DNA of 49,933 bases, taken from contig CAYHIW010000002.1 in NCBI GenBank assembly GCA_964356745.1, positions 1 to 49,933 of the forward strand, read 5' to 3'. The position numbers and the translations under genes were made by a program. Below are positions 25,627 through 34,198 of the stretch, one piece after another. Below the pieces are notes generated by a model. That model was not told the DNA's origin and made no database searches. It was given only the letters and a program-made list of their open reading frames with translations. How positions within the stretch are numbered: position 1 is the first letter of the stretch; every line of letters starts with the position of its first letter. The DNA comes from CAYHIW01 sp964356745. Its GTDB lineage: Bacteria > Patescibacteriota > Microgenomatia > UBA1406 > GWC2-37-13.

Positions 25627-28600
25627 GCACTTTTAAAAAAATACTCGTTTTAGGGTCGGGAGCTTTGAAAATAGGGGAAGCTGGTGAGTTTGACTATTCT
25701 GGATCTCAGGCAATCAAAGCTTTGAAAGAAGAGGGCATAAAAACAGTCCTAGTAAATCCCAACGTTGCAACAATACAGACATCGGATCATCTTGCAGACA
25801 AAGTATATTTTCTCCCAATACAGGACCTTTTCATAGAGAAAGTCATTAAGAAAGAAAGACCAGACGGAATACTTCTTTCGTTTGGTGGACAGACAGCACT
25901 TAACTGTGGCATCGAGCTGTATAAGAAGGGAATTTTAAAAAAATATAACGTCAAAATATTGGGGAGTCCGATTGAAACAATTATTCTTTCCGAAGACAGA
26001 AAACAATTCGCGCAACATCTGAGGAAATTAAATCTTTCTACTCCTCGAAGTGAAACAGCAACCAATATAAAAGAAGCAGAACGAATTGTGAAACGCCTTA
26101 GATTTCCGGTTATGATTCGATCTGGATATGCTCTCGGTGGAGAAGGTTCTGGTATTGCTTACAATTTAGTAGATCTTCATCGAATTCTACAGAAAGCATT
26201 TTCATTTGTTCCCCATGTTTTGATTGAGCAATACTTACATCACCATAAAGAAATTGAGTACGAAGTGGTTCGTGACTCGCAGGATAATTGTGTAACGGTA
26301 TGCAATATGGAAAATATGGACCCATTAGGAATACATACGGGAGAATCAATCGTTATTGCCCCAAGTCAAACGTTGACTAACTACGAATATCATGCCCTCC
26401 GAAGCATTGCAATTTCGCTGGTGCGAAGTCTCAATGTTGTTGGGGAATGCAATGTCCAGTTTGCACTTAATCCAAAACCCAAAAACGAAAAATTAGACTA
26501 TCATATTATTGAGTTGAATCCACGTCTTTCACGAAGCTCAGCTCTTGCGAGTAAAGCCACGGGGTATCCACTTGCCTATGTAGCAGCAAAGCTTGCTCTC
26601 GGCAAAAATCTCACAGAGCTACAAAATAAAGTTACCAAAGCAACGCAATTTTGTTTTGAACCCGCGCTTGACTATGTGACGGTAAAAATTCCTCGATGGG
26701 ATATCCATAAATTTAAAAAGGCAGACCACATTATTGGAAGTAGTATGAAATCGGTTGGCGAAGTAATGGGAATTGGTAGAACATTCGAGGAAGCTTATCA
26801 AAAAGCAATACGGATGCTTGATCTGGACTTTGAAGGAGCGGTGGACGATGAAGTAAAGGCGCAATTGAATAGTCCCACACCAAACAGGATGTTTGCACTT
26901 TCAAAAGCTTTTTATCAAAACAAAAGTGTAGAAAGCGTATATAAAATAACAGGAATAGATCCATGGTTTTTATACCGGATAAAAACTATTGTCGAAGAAG
27001 AAAAAAATTTGAGAAAAAATCCCAAAAAATTGTCAAAAAAAACACTCCTTCGTCTGAAACAACTTGGTTTTTCTGACAAACGAATTGGTATTCTTGTTGG
27101 AAAAAAGGGTCTGCAAATCCGGGCCTTGAGAAAAAAATACAACGTTACTCCTTCTGTATTTCAGATTGATACGCTGGCAGGTGAGTTTCCCGCAAAAACA
27201 AATTACTTATACATGACGTATAACGGAAATCATAACGATGTTAAACCGCTTCTTTCGAAAGCGGTAGTAGTTCTTGGGTCTGGTCCGTATCGAATAGGGT
27301 CATCGGTTGAGTTTGATTGGAGTTGTGTTAATACGGTTCTTGCACTCAAAAAATACAAAAAAAGCTCCATTGTAGTTAACTGTAATCCAGAAACAGTTTC
27401 AACAGATTATGACATTTCAGATAGATTATATTTTGAAGAGTTGACGTTCGAAAGAATTGCCGACATTAATGATTTTGAGCAACCTCATGGAATGATTGTT
27501 TCGGTTGGAGGACAGACGCCGAATAATCGTGCCAAAGCTCTCTATGCATACGGGTGTCGAATCCTTGGTACGAGTCCAAGAGATATTGAACGAGCAGAAA
27601 ACAGAAATACATTCTCAGCATTGTTGGATGAGCTAGAAATAGCCCAGCCCGCATGGAGTAGGTTTACCAGCAACAACGAAGCGAGCAAATTTGCAAAAAA
27701 GGTTGGGTACCCAGTGCTTCTCAGACCATCATTTGTTCTCTCAGGGAGCAATATGAAAATATGTTATTCACAGCAAAAACTTATTGAGTTTTTAGAAAAA
27801 TCAAGCGTTGTGTCAAGAGATTATCCCGTTACCGTGTCGAAGTTTATAAAAGATGCAAAAGAAATTGAGGTTGATGGAGTCGCACAGACAGGTAATATAA
27901 AAGCCATTGTTATTTCGGAGCATGTGGAATTAGCGGGTGTTCATTCAGGTGACGCAACCATTGTGTTACCACCCAAAACATTATCGAATACTATGTTAAA
28001 ACGATTGGAATTCTTGACTGCGCAAATGGTAATGAAGCTGAATATTACCGGTCCTTTTAATATTCAGTGGATGATCAAAGATGATCATATTATGGTTATC
28101 GAAGCAAATATTCGTTCGTCTCGAACGTTTCCTTTTATCTCGAAAGCAACAGGTTTTAATCTTTCCACATTAGCTACAGACGTACTGTTCAAAAAAAATA
28201 TTAAAAAGCAGACGATCCCTTATGTTTCTCTTCAGTATACCGCAGTAAAGGTCGCTCAGTTTTCATTTGCCAGACTTGCTGGTGCGGATCCTGTTCTTGA
28301 TGTTGAAATGGCATCAACCGGAGAAGTTGCCTGTTTTGGACGAACTCGTGAGGAAGCCTTTTTATTGGCAGAACTAAGTGTAGGAGTGAAGATCCCTCGT
28401 AAGGGAATCTTTGTCAGTATTGGAGGAGAACAACAAAAAGAAGAGTTTCTGAAAGTTGTACCCTATCTTAAAAAATTAAAGATTCCCATTTTGTCCACAG
28501 AAAAAACCTGTATGTTGTTACGAAAAAATGGAGTGAAGGCTCAGTTGGTTTATAAACTTCACGAAAAAAAATCTCCCAATACTCTTGAATGCTTAATTAA

Positions 28601-28790
28601 AGGTCATGTGGATTTTGCCATCAATATTACCGAGCCTTATACACAGGAAGAACTCGAAGACGCATATCGAATACGAAGAACGGCAATCGATAATAACATT
28701 CCGTTATATACCAATCTTGAAAAGGCGAATCTATTTCTTAAAGCAATGACAACCTATACCGTCGACGATTTACAAATAAAAGCGTTATAA
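25623..28790 (+). CDS. carB: Carbamoyl-phosphate synthase large chain
   Basis: A 1055-residue enzyme that makes carbamoyl phosphate from bicarbonate, ammonia and two ATP. It has two homologous ATP-grasp halves. The first opens with KILVLGSGALKIGEAGEFDYSG and carries ELNPRLSRSSALASKATGYPLA; the second opens with VVVLGSGPYRIGSSVEFDW and carries EANIRSSRTFPFISKATG. The C-terminal MGS-like allosteric domain (about 930-1055) is present. Length is close to the normal 1070. No sign of a split or break. Confidence 0.97.
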   Translation: MSTFKKILVLGSGALKIGEAGEFDYSGSQAIKALKEEGIKTVLVNPNVATIQTSDHLADKVYFLPIQDLFIEKVIKKERPDGILLSFGGQTALNCGIELYKKGILKKYNVKILGSPIETIILSEDRKQFAQHLRKLNLSTPRSETATNIKEAERIVKRLRFPVMIRSGYALGGEGSGIAYNLVDLHRILQKAFSFVPHVLIEQYLHHHKEIEYEVVRDSQDNCVTVCNMENMDPLGIHTGESIVIAPSQTLTNYEYHALRSIAISLVRSLNVVGECNVQFALNPKPKNEKLDYHIIELNPRLSRSSALASKATGYPLAYVAAKLALGKNLTELQNKVTKATQFCFEPALDYVTVKIPRWDIHKFKKADHIIGSSMKSVGEVMGIGRTFEEAYQKAIRMLDLDFEGAVDDEVKAQLNSPTPNRMFALSKAFYQNKSVESVYKITGIDPWFLYRIKTIVEEEKNLRKNPKKLSKKTLLRLKQLGFSDKRIGILVGKKGLQIRALRKKYNVTPSVFQIDTLAGEFPAKTNYLYMTYNGNHNDVKPLLSKAVVVLGSGPYRIGSSVEFDWSCVNTVLALKKYKKSSIVVNCNPETVSTDYDISDRLYFEELTFERIADINDFEQPHGMIVSVGGQTPNNRAKALYAYGCRILGTSPRDIERAENRNTFSALLDELEIAQPAWSRFTSNNEASKFAKKVGYPVLLRPSFVLSGSNMKICYSQQKLIEFLEKSSVVSRDYPVTVSKFIKDAKEIEVDGVAQTGNIKAIVISEHVELAGVHSGDATIVLPPKTLSNTMLKRLEFLTAQMVMKLNITGPFNIQWMIKDDHIMVIEANIRSSRTFPFISKATGFNLSTLATDVLFKKNIKKQTIPYVSLQYTAVKVAQFSFARLAGADPVLDVEMASTGEVACFGRTREEAFLLAELSVGVKIPRKGIFVSIGGEQQKEEFLKVVPYLKKLKIPILSTEKTCMLLRKNGVKAQLVYKLHEKKSPNTLECLIKGHVDFAINITEPYTQEELEDAYRIRRTAIDNNIPLYTNLEKANLFLKAMTTYTVDDLQIKAL

Positions 28791-28791
28791 T
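28786..28791 (+). promoter_or_regulatory. -10 box of the PurN-like gene, overlapping the carB stop
   Basis: TATAAT spans the carB stop codon and ends 12 nt before the next ATG. Between them AATAAG-TTT-CTTATT (28789-28803) can form a small hairpin directly against the start codon. Confidence 0.5.
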
Positions 28792-28803
28792 AAGTTTCTT
28801 ATT

Positions 28804-29547
28804 ATGTCAGAACGAATTCGTGTTGGATTTCTTGCATCAGGTAGCGGAACAACGGTAGAGGCGGTAATGAAGCGATCAATTAAGGAAGGACTACCCGTTG
28901 ATCATGCACTTCTCATGACCAATAACAGAAACGCAGGGGTGATTCAAAGAGCGCGAGATCTGGGTATTCCTCAAGAAGATACGATTTACCTTAACACCCA
29001 TTTATTTGAAGATTCTGATGGAACTCGAAATAACGATTTAATGGGCGAGACGATGCTTAAACATTTTAGAGGTCGAGGGATTGATTATCTTTTTCAATAT
29101 GGCTGGCTCGTGAAGACGCCAGAAAATGTGATCGAAGAATATGCCGGTGCAATTTTTAATCAACACCCAGCGCCGCTTCCTGAGTTTGGAGGAAAAGGAA
29201 TGTATGGAGAAAGAGCTCTTGCTGCAGTTCTCTATTATTGGAGAATGACAAAGCATAAAAGACCAGCGTGGAATGAGGTGGTTGCCCAGTATGCCGCTGC
29301 TCAGTATGATGAAGGCGCTATTTTGGCATCAGCAAGAGTCCCAATTGAACTTGATACTGATACACCAAAGACATTGCAAGAAAGAGGACTTCCTATCGAG
29401 CATAACGTTCAATATAGTTTGTTTAAAAAAGTTGCAAACAGGGAAGAGTTAACCGTTAAAGAAAGAGAATCTTTTATCATACCGGGCGAGGAAGGACTAT
29501 TAGAAATTGCCAAACGACTTGCGACTACCAGTCGTTCTGCTGCATAA
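28804..29547 (+). CDS. PurN-like phosphoribosylglycinamide formyltransferase
   Basis: A 247-residue formyltransferase-fold protein. The N-terminus RVGFLASGSGTTVEAVMK matches the phosphate-binding start of GAR transformylase. The active-site segment IFNQHPAPLPEFGGKGMYG supplies the Asn and His, and YDEGAIL the Asp. The stretch between these motifs, YYWRMTKHKRPAWNEVVAQYAA, differs from E. coli PurN, and the protein is about 35 residues longer. No other purine de novo gene is near, so the substrate may not be GAR; it could formylate another amine. Its last 23 bp overlap the convergent helicase gene. Confidence 0.78.
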   Translation: MSERIRVGFLASGSGTTVEAVMKRSIKEGLPVDHALLMTNNRNAGVIQRARDLGIPQEDTIYLNTHLFEDSDGTRNNDLMGETMLKHFRGRGIDYLFQYGWLVKTPENVIEEYAGAIFNQHPAPLPEFGGKGMYGERALAAVLYYWRMTKHKRPAWNEVVAQYAAAQYDEGAILASARVPIELDTDTPKTLQERGLPIEHNVQYSLFKKVANREELTVKERESFIIPGEEGLLEIAKRLATTSRSAA

Positions 29548-31282
29548 GAAATCTCGATCTTATCGCGGTTCCTCGAGATCCAAAGATAAATCTTCGACGA
29601 GCATACGAAATATAAAGCTTTTTACGAGCTCTAGTTATTCCAACATAAAACAGTCTTCGTTCTTCCTCAATTGCAAAACGGTCGTCAATTGACCGTGCAT
29701 GGGGAAGTATTCCGTCTTCAACTCCAATGATGAATACACAATCAAACTCTAATCCTTTGGCCTGGTGAAGTGTCATGAGTTTAACACCGTCTTTTTGATC
29801 TTTTCTCTTTTCATTTTCAGAATACTCAGACTCGACAAGCGCAACCTGTTCAAGAAACTCAATAAGAGATGGGAATTGTACTGCAACAGACTTTAATTCT
29901 TTAAGATTCTCAAGTCTCGCAAAATCATCAGGGTCGTCGATAGAATACATATCTAGGTATCCAGTTTGAGCGAACAGTTGTTCGATAAAACTGTCTGTTG
30001 TTTTTGATTCGTAGTTTTTTGCTAGGGTATTCAGTTTCGGTTCAAACAGCGCCCATTTTCTTTTCCCCAGTTTTTGAATACGATTTCTTGCAAGTTCATC
30101 GTTAGGATTGATGACTAATCGAAGATAAGAAAGAACGTCCTTCACTTCTTTTCGCTCGTAAAACCGAGTGCCGCCAATGAGTACGTATGAAATCGAGTTA
30201 TGTAGGAGAGCTTCTTCCATAAGTCTTGACTGCACATTTGTTCTATAGAGAATGGCAAAAGAACTGGCTTCAGGCGATTCATCCATACGTTTTTGGATTT
30301 CGTTGGTGACATAGAGCACTTCTTCCTGCTCATCCATTGCTTCGTAAATCGTAACTTCATCACCTAGTTCATTCTCGGTTCTTAGGTGGAGGATAGGATG
30401 TGAAGTGTTTTGTGAAATAATATTAAAGGCAAAGTCAAGAATGTGCTGTGAAGATCGGTAGTTACGTTCAAGATGAAAAACTTGAACGTTTTTAAAGTCC
30501 TTTTGGAATTTATTCAGATTTTCTATGTTTGCCCCACGCCATGAATAAATACTTTGAGCAAAGTCGCCAACGATAGTGATGTTGTTTGAATGTTGTCCTA
30601 GAAGACGAGTGAGTACATACTGTGATAAGTTGGTATCTTGAAACTCGTCTACAAGAAAATGAGAATACTTCCGATGATACTTCTCTAATACCTGTGGTTT
30701 GGTGGTAAATAACTGAATTGTTTTTCCAATAAGATCATCAAAATCCAAAGCATGGTTTTTCTCTAATTCCTTTTGATATTTCTGGTAAATCGAAGCGGTA
30801 ACTTGTGAAGTACCATCTTTAAAAATCTCTGCGTACTTCGATGGCGATATGAGTTCATTTTTTGCCGAGGATATACGATTTAAATAATACGAAGGACTAA
30901 ATTTTGCATGAAGATTTTTAATGAGCTTTTTGATCAACGAAATCTGGTCAGAATCATCATAAATTACAAACGATCGGGGTATTCCCATCTCTTCCCCGTC
31001 AATTCGAAGAACTCTGGCGCAGAACGAATGAAATGTCCCGATGAATCCAAGTTTTACTTCGCCCATTCTCATTTTCATCTCAGACGCTGCTTTATTGGTA
31101 AACGTAATCATGATTATTGAGTATGGTTTGACGTTATGTTTTTGAATAAGGTGAAGGACTTTTTGTATGAGTACCCGCGTTTTGCCCGATCCCGCACCAG
31201 CGAGAATAATCGAAGGACCATGCGCTTTTTGAACTGCTATTTCTTGTTCTTTATTTAAACTATTGATGTTCGGTTTTGACAT
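29525..31282 (-). CDS. UvrD/PcrA-like superfamily 1 DNA helicase
   Basis: A 585-residue 3'-5' DNA helicase. Motifs in order are LNKEQ (Q motif), AGAGSGKT (residues 28-35), ITFTNKAASEM, DEFQDTN, GDFAQSIYSWRGA, LERNYRSSQHIL, MTLHQAKGLEFDCVFI, and ERRLFYVGITRARKKLYIS. It ends soon after motif VI and lacks the C-terminal extension of the usual 700-plus residue PcrA or UvrD, so the RNA-polymerase-binding tail is missing. Likely roles are repair and clearing replication blocks. It is divergent from tpiA with only 19 bp between start codons. Confidence 0.94.
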   Translation of the reverse strand: MSKPNINSLNKEQEIAVQKAHGPSIILAGAGSGKTRVLIQKVLHLIQKHNVKPYSIIMITFTNKAASEMKMRMGEVKLGFIGTFHSFCARVLRIDGEEMGIPRSFVIYDDSDQISLIKKLIKNLHAKFSPSYYLNRISSAKNELISPSKYAEIFKDGTSQVTASIYQKYQKELEKNHALDFDDLIGKTIQLFTTKPQVLEKYHRKYSHFLVDEFQDTNLSQYVLTRLLGQHSNNITIVGDFAQSIYSWRGANIENLNKFQKDFKNVQVFHLERNYRSSQHILDFAFNIISQNTSHPILHLRTENELGDEVTIYEAMDEQEEVLYVTNEIQKRMDESPEASSFAILYRTNVQSRLMEEALLHNSISYVLIGGTRFYERKEVKDVLSYLRLVINPNDELARNRIQKLGKRKWALFEPKLNTLAKNYESKTTDSFIEQLFAQTGYLDMYSIDDPDDFARLENLKELKSVAVQFPSLIEFLEQVALVESEYSENEKRKDQKDGVKLMTLHQAKGLEFDCVFIIGVEDGILPHARSIDDRFAIEEERRLFYVGITRARKKLYISYARRRFIFGSRGTAIRSRFLMQQNDW

Positions 31283-31292
31283 AAACTATAAT
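31263..31292 (+). promoter_or_regulatory. Promoter of tpiA
   Basis: TTGATG (31263-31268), an 18-bp spacer and a perfect TATAAT (31287-31292), followed by 9 nt and the ATG. The -35 lies inside the start of the divergent helicase gene. Confidence 0.7.
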
Positions 31293-31301
31293 GATACAAC
31301 A

Positions 31302-31982
31302 ATGAGATACCTAGTAGCTAATTGGAAGGCTTATAAAACAAACGAGCAAGCAATTACATGGATGGATTCATTTACCTCTCTTCTTAGCACAAACGAAACG
31401 GTTCAACAGAATCTTAATAATGATGGATTAGCCATTATTATTGCACCTTCCTATCTTGTTCTAGGTGAGATAAAAGATAAACTCAAGAGCGTGTCAAATA
31501 ATAAGAATATATATCTCGCAGCGCAAGACGTTGCATCTGTTGATCGGGAGAATGTTACGGGAGATGTAACGGTAGAACAACTCAAAGACATCGTCGAGTT
31601 TATTATTGTTGGACACAGCGAACACAGAGCGCTTCATAACGAAACAGAAAAAGAGATTCAAGAAAAAATAGAGCTAGTTCACGATAATGGTTTGAAATCA
31701 ATTCTGTGTATTTCAAAGGCAGAGCAGTTTTTAGCTCAAGCAGATTTAATTGCATACGAACCAATCGAGGCAATTGGATCTGGAAAAAATGCTTCAAATG
31801 AAGAGATTCTTCAATTTCGTCACTCACTTCCACAAAATTTTCAAAAACCATTTCTCTATGGAGGAAGCGTGAGTCTTGCAGATGTTGACGAGTACCTTCA
31901 GGTAGAAGATATTAACGGATTTTTAGTAGCAACACATTCACTCGACCCACAAGAATTCATCCAGATCGCAGAAAGATTATGA
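31302..31982 (+). CDS. tpiA: Triosephosphate isomerase
   Basis: A 226-residue TIM barrel that interconverts DHAP and glyceraldehyde-3-phosphate. The catalytic Asn and Lys are in VANWKAYK, the His in IVGHSEHR and the Glu in IAYEPIEAIGSGK; the phosphate-binding LYGGSVSLADVDEYL is present. The flexible loop reads PIEAIG instead of PVWAIG, as in archaeal-type enzymes, and the protein is shorter than the usual 250 residues. The ATG at 31302 fits the family start (MRYLVANWK). It overlaps the LCP gene by ATGA. Confidence 0.93.
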   Translation: MRYLVANWKAYKTNEQAITWMDSFTSLLSTNETVQQNLNNDGLAIIIAPSYLVLGEIKDKLKSVSNNKNIYLAAQDVASVDRENVTGDVTVEQLKDIVEFIIVGHSEHRALHNETEKEIQEKIELVHDNGLKSILCISKAEQFLAQADLIAYEPIEAIGSGKNASNEEILQFRHSLPQNFQKPFLYGGSVSLADVDEYLQVEDINGFLVATHSLDPQEFIQIAERL

Positions 31983-32971
31983 AAAAAATAGGTTTGATAA
32001 TAGTTTTGATTGCCGTAATTCTCCTATTTATTCCTTACGTAACATTTATTCAGAAAGATCTTGGCGTATCTCTCTTTCGAGTCCTGGTTTGGCCGTATCC
32101 TGTGAAGAAAATAGATACGCAGGTAAACATCGCGCTTCTTGGCATACCAGGAGGATTGCATGACGGACCAAATCTTTCGGACTCAATTACTGTTTTTAAC
32201 TACGACCTCAAAGAGAATAGAGCTGTTTCAATGGGTATACCACGTGATATCTGGAGCACATCGCTACGAGATCGCATAAACTCTGCTTATGCGTACGGTG
32301 AAGCAAAAACTCCTGGTGGAGGACTCAAATTGGCAAAAGCAGAAATTGGTTCCATTATTGGAATTCCCATACAGTATGCAGTAGTTATTGACTTTGCCAA
32401 GTTTGAACAGTTGATTGATGATTTTGGCGGAGTCGACATAGTGGTTGAAAAATCATTCGTTGATAATAAATATCCAATTGAAGGAAAAGAAGCTGATGAA
32501 TGTGGTGGAGATACAGAATTTAAATGTCGGTATGAGACGTTAAGGTTTGAAAAAGGAGAACAGCATATGGACGGTAAGACAGCACTGAAATTCGTTCGTT
32601 CAAGAAACGCCGAGGGCTCAGAAGGTAGTGATTTTGCACGAAATCTTCGGCAACAAAAAGTAATGGACTCGGTAAAGGATGCGATATTGTCCGAGTTTAA
32701 AAGTTTTAACATTGTGCGTATTCGTAAGGCTTACAGAATGTTGGATGAGCTGATTATTCGTGACATAACAAATAAAGAGGCGTCGACAATTGCTAAGAAA
32801 ATCGTTTTTGGAAAACGGTTTAGCCAAGCGAGCGCAACTTTGTCAAGAGAGTTGTTCGAGGTGCCAGATGCATGGAACTATGACGGTAAGTACGTATTGG
32901 TTCCTATTTCCGAAGAGAAAGTCCGAGACTTCGTCCTCTGCACCTTCAACAACAAGTCTAAATGTTTGTAG
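31979..32971 (+). CDS. LytR-CpsA-Psr (LCP) family glycopolymer ligase
   Basis: A 330-residue membrane enzyme with an N-terminal anchor (about 4-24) and an LCP domain (about 45-250). Motifs include LSDSITVFNYD with its metal-binding Asp, MGIPRDIWS with the polyprenyl-phosphate Arg, INSAYAYGEAKTPGGG, and ALKFVRSRNAEGSEGSDFARNLRQQ. LCP enzymes move glycopolymers from undecaprenyl carriers to peptidoglycan or to proteins. The polymer could come from the sugar transferase, manC and glycosyltransferase genes at 41-44 kb. It lacks the C-terminal LytR_C domain; a stand-alone LytR_C protein is encoded at 64-669. ATGA overlap with tpiA. Confidence 0.92.
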   Translation: MKKIGLIIVLIAVILLFIPYVTFIQKDLGVSLFRVLVWPYPVKKIDTQVNIALLGIPGGLHDGPNLSDSITVFNYDLKENRAVSMGIPRDIWSTSLRDRINSAYAYGEAKTPGGGLKLAKAEIGSIIGIPIQYAVVIDFAKFEQLIDDFGGVDIVVEKSFVDNKYPIEGKEADECGGDTEFKCRYETLRFEKGEQHMDGKTALKFVRSRNAEGSEGSDFARNLRQQKVMDSVKDAILSEFKSFNIVRIRKAYRMLDELIIRDITNKEASTIAKKIVFGKRFSQASATLSRELFEVPDAWNYDGKYVLVPISEEKVRDFVLCTFNNKSKCL

Positions 32972-32975
32972 TTAA

Positions 32976-33518
32976 TCAATAGAGGAAAGATACCGCAATT
33001 ATAGTGAGAGCGATGAGTCCAAGAACTATCGTATAGTGAATGACGCCTACTGATGGAATTTCTGAGGGCGAAGATGATGAAGAAGAACTTGCAGTAACTG
33101 ATTCAGTTGTCTCAGTTGGTACCGGTGTTTCGGTTATTCCAACACCTCCAACTCCCCCTCCTTGAGCAAGAGAAGATGAATCGCTTGCACCAAACTCCAC
33201 ATCTGGTGTTGGTGTAAGAGCTCCTGCTTGTGCGAGTAATGTCTCGGTGGGTACGACTCCTTCTGTGGGTACGGTTGTTGTTTCGGTTGTTGTTTCGGTT
33301 GGAACTGCTTCCGGAGTGGGCGTAACGGGATTGTTAAGCGCTAAGAATTTCGTATAGGTTTTTGAACTTGCTTTAGTTTTAACAGGTGCAACGGATGACT
33401 CCGGTGTATCTTTTTGAGTTAAACGAATACTTGTTAAAATAGTTATGACAATAAGACTTACCGTCAGAACAAGCAGGATTACTGTTTTTTTCTCAAATAC
33501 AAATCGTACTGGTTTCAT
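32976..33518 (-). CDS. Ser/Thr/Pro-rich surface protein with two membrane segments
   Basis: About 180 residues. A basic N-terminus and a membrane segment (about 12-31) are followed by a long low-complexity Pro/Thr/Ser/Val/Glu stretch (about 55-150), probably extended and exposed, and a C-terminal hydrophobic segment. The tail begins EIPSVG, which vaguely resembles a sortase motif before a membrane segment. Start 33518 is preferred over an ATG at 33542 that would overlap the preceding gene by 19 bp. It is last in the minus-strand chain from rpsT. Function unknown. Confidence 0.65.
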   Translation of the reverse strand: MKPVRFVFEKKTVILLVLTVSLIVITILTSIRLTQKDTPESSVAPVKTKASSKTYTKFLALNNPVTPTPEAVPTETTTETTTVPTEGVVPTETLLAQAGALTPTPDVEFGASDSSSLAQGGGVGGVGITETPVPTETTESVTASSSSSSSPSEIPSVGVIHYTIVLGLIALTIIAVSFLY

Positions 33519-33523
33519 ATTAT

Positions 33524-34174
33524 TTATTGTTGCCCGAGCCATCCATCTGTCGATGAATGAAGCTCAGCCTCAATTTTGAGCTGACCACTTCCAGATCCAA
33601 TCTCATACTCTCTATAATATACATTATATTGTTTATTATAGTTTTTGGTAACGTGTTCTGTTTTCCACAGTTCTTCGTCTACTCGTATTCGCGCTCTGTC
33701 AATATCTGCGCCTGAAATAGATGTAATACCGATGTAAAGGCTTATTCCAGGTTCTAGCGCATCAAGTTCAACTTGAGTTAGTTCCTTCCAATCTTTATTG
33801 TAGATTTTAATTCCACTCGACTCAACCTGCTTTACCAGTGCGTCAGGCTGAACACCTTTATCTTGATTTACTGTTTGCACGTTTTTATAAAAAATACCAA
33901 AAACTACAGCTACACCAATGAAAATAGAGAGTAATATTCCTGCGATAATACCAAATACATTAAACTTTTTTACGGGCGACATGTTTTTGGGGACAACAAT
34001 TACAGGAAGTGTGCCTGGTTTTGAGTTTTCATTAAAGGTTGGGATGGTTGGCTTCACGTTCTTTGTTTTTTCTTTTCGAAAGAGATAAAATTCGTACCCA
34101 AGAAATCCAAGCATGACAAAAAAGAAGACGATACTAATGATGTTAACTGAACTGAATAATTGAAGAATGTCCAT
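33524..34174 (-). CDS. Hypothetical protein with two membrane segments
   Basis: A 216-residue protein that I do not recognise. It has one N-terminal membrane segment (about 10-31), a basic Pro-containing loop, a second membrane segment (about 70-92) and a C-terminal extracytoplasmic domain of about 110 residues rich in beta strands (GISLYIGITSISGADIDRAR, QYNVYYREYEIGSGSGQ). The stop is 5 bp before the next gene, and the start follows the LPISG protein gene by 24 bp, so it travels with the surface-protein cluster. A -10-like CACAAT with a TGA extension precedes the ATG by 6 nt. Confidence 0.7.
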   Translation of the reverse strand: MDILQLFSSVNIISIVFFFVMLGFLGYEFYLFRKEKTKNVKPTIPTFNENSKPGTLPVIVVPKNMSPVKKFNVFGIIAGILLSIFIGVAVVFGIFYKNVQTVNQDKGVQPDALVKQVESSGIKIYNKDWKELTQVELDALEPGISLYIGITSISGADIDRARIRVDEELWKTEHVTKNYNKQYNVYYREYEIGSGSGQLKIEAELHSSTDGWLGQQ

Positions 34175-34198
34175 TAATTCATTGTGTCAAAATCCCCA

